Assembly (NCBI GenBank): GCA_028874675.1
Contig: JAPPJA010000541.1
Location: forward strand, 1-6,168
Source of the DNA: Chloroflexota bacterium
GTDB taxonomy: Bacteria > Chloroflexota > Dehalococcoidia > Lucifugimonadales > UBA3495
Length of the DNA stretch: 6,168 nt
Reading direction: 5' to 3'
Of this stretch, positions 6,060-6,168 are shown piece by piece; the first letter of the stretch is position 1; every line of letters begins with the position of its first letter. Below the pieces are notes generated by a model. That model made no database searches. It was given only the letters and a program-made list of their open reading frames with translations, and was not told where the DNA came from. A program made the translations under genes and the position numbers.

Positions 6060-6168
6060 GTGAAGTGTCGTTGTTACGTTGGGGTCGATAGGAACTTCCA
6101 ATGCTCTTGTCTACCTAGTACTCAGTCAAACTTGTTGTGAGAGATAGGGTCTGGGGCTGGAATTCTCT

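Larger units (their letters stand above)
5585..6168. other. AT-richer leader of the binding-protein gene and unannotated right end
   Basis: No gene is recognised here. The first 320 or so bases, upstream of the binding-protein start, are much less GC-rich than the rest (24 of 60 G/C at 5641-5700), as expected for a promoter and control region. No -35/-10 pair is convincing on the minus strand. From about 5940 the sequence is GC-richer again and shows inverted repeats at 5960-5967/5995-6002 (ACAGGCCA/TGGCCTGT) and nested stems at 6023-6059. The short minus-strand frame at 5916-6101 has no ribosome binding site and matches nothing I know. Confidence 0.45.

Noticed and set aside
1..6168. Search for a CRISPR array or a new defence/transport operon
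   Set aside because: No regularly spaced direct repeats are visible. The only two intact genes are single units of known families, and the rest is fragments or unassigned sequence.

Overview
The window looks like an accessory stretch of a GC-rich bacterial chromosome or metagenomic contig with low coding density. Only two genes look intact: a SIMPL-domain lipoprotein (1982-2980, minus) and a LivJ-type ABC-transporter substrate-binding lipoprotein (4409-5584, minus). Both have a lipobox, so the host exports lipoproteins. RCC1-repeat proteins, branched-chain-type binding lipoproteins, SIMPL lipoproteins and TnpB/IS5/resolvase debris together would suit a Chloroflexota (SAR202/Dehalococcoidia-like) genome. 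That is a weak inference from gene content and no taxonomic marker is present.

Layout from left to right. Positions 1-648 hold no confident gene, only two short stretches that may be decayed TnpB C-termini. A clear TnpB core fragment (649-897, plus) follows; its frame ends inside a short motif resembling a widely dispersed genomic repeat. A very GC-rich desert follows (898-1981; 49 of 60 bases are G/C at 1441-1500). Next is the SIMPL lipoprotein gene, with a good ribosome binding site and an extended -10 promoter. Upstream of it on the same strand lies a composite scar read right to left: an IS5-type transposase fragment (3879-4034), a serine recombinase (resolvase) fragment (3767-3877) and a 5'-truncated RCC1-repeat gene (3262-3768). 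These three lie in three different frames and abut almost base to base. The right part holds the binding-protein gene with a strong intrinsic terminator behind it (4343-4382). An AT-richer leader (24 of 60 bases G/C at 5641-5700) carries a perfect 13-bp tandem duplication at 5662-5687. The last 250 bases have no recognised gene.

The two intact genes are not obviously linked. Each seems to be a single-gene transcription unit, and no permease or ATPase for the binding protein is in the window. I see no CRISPR array, tRNA, rRNA, toxin-antitoxin pair or defence operon, and no convincing undescribed multi-gene system. The most informative signals are the fused mobile-element and RCC1 scar and the odd Cys-flanked acidic loop in the binding protein.
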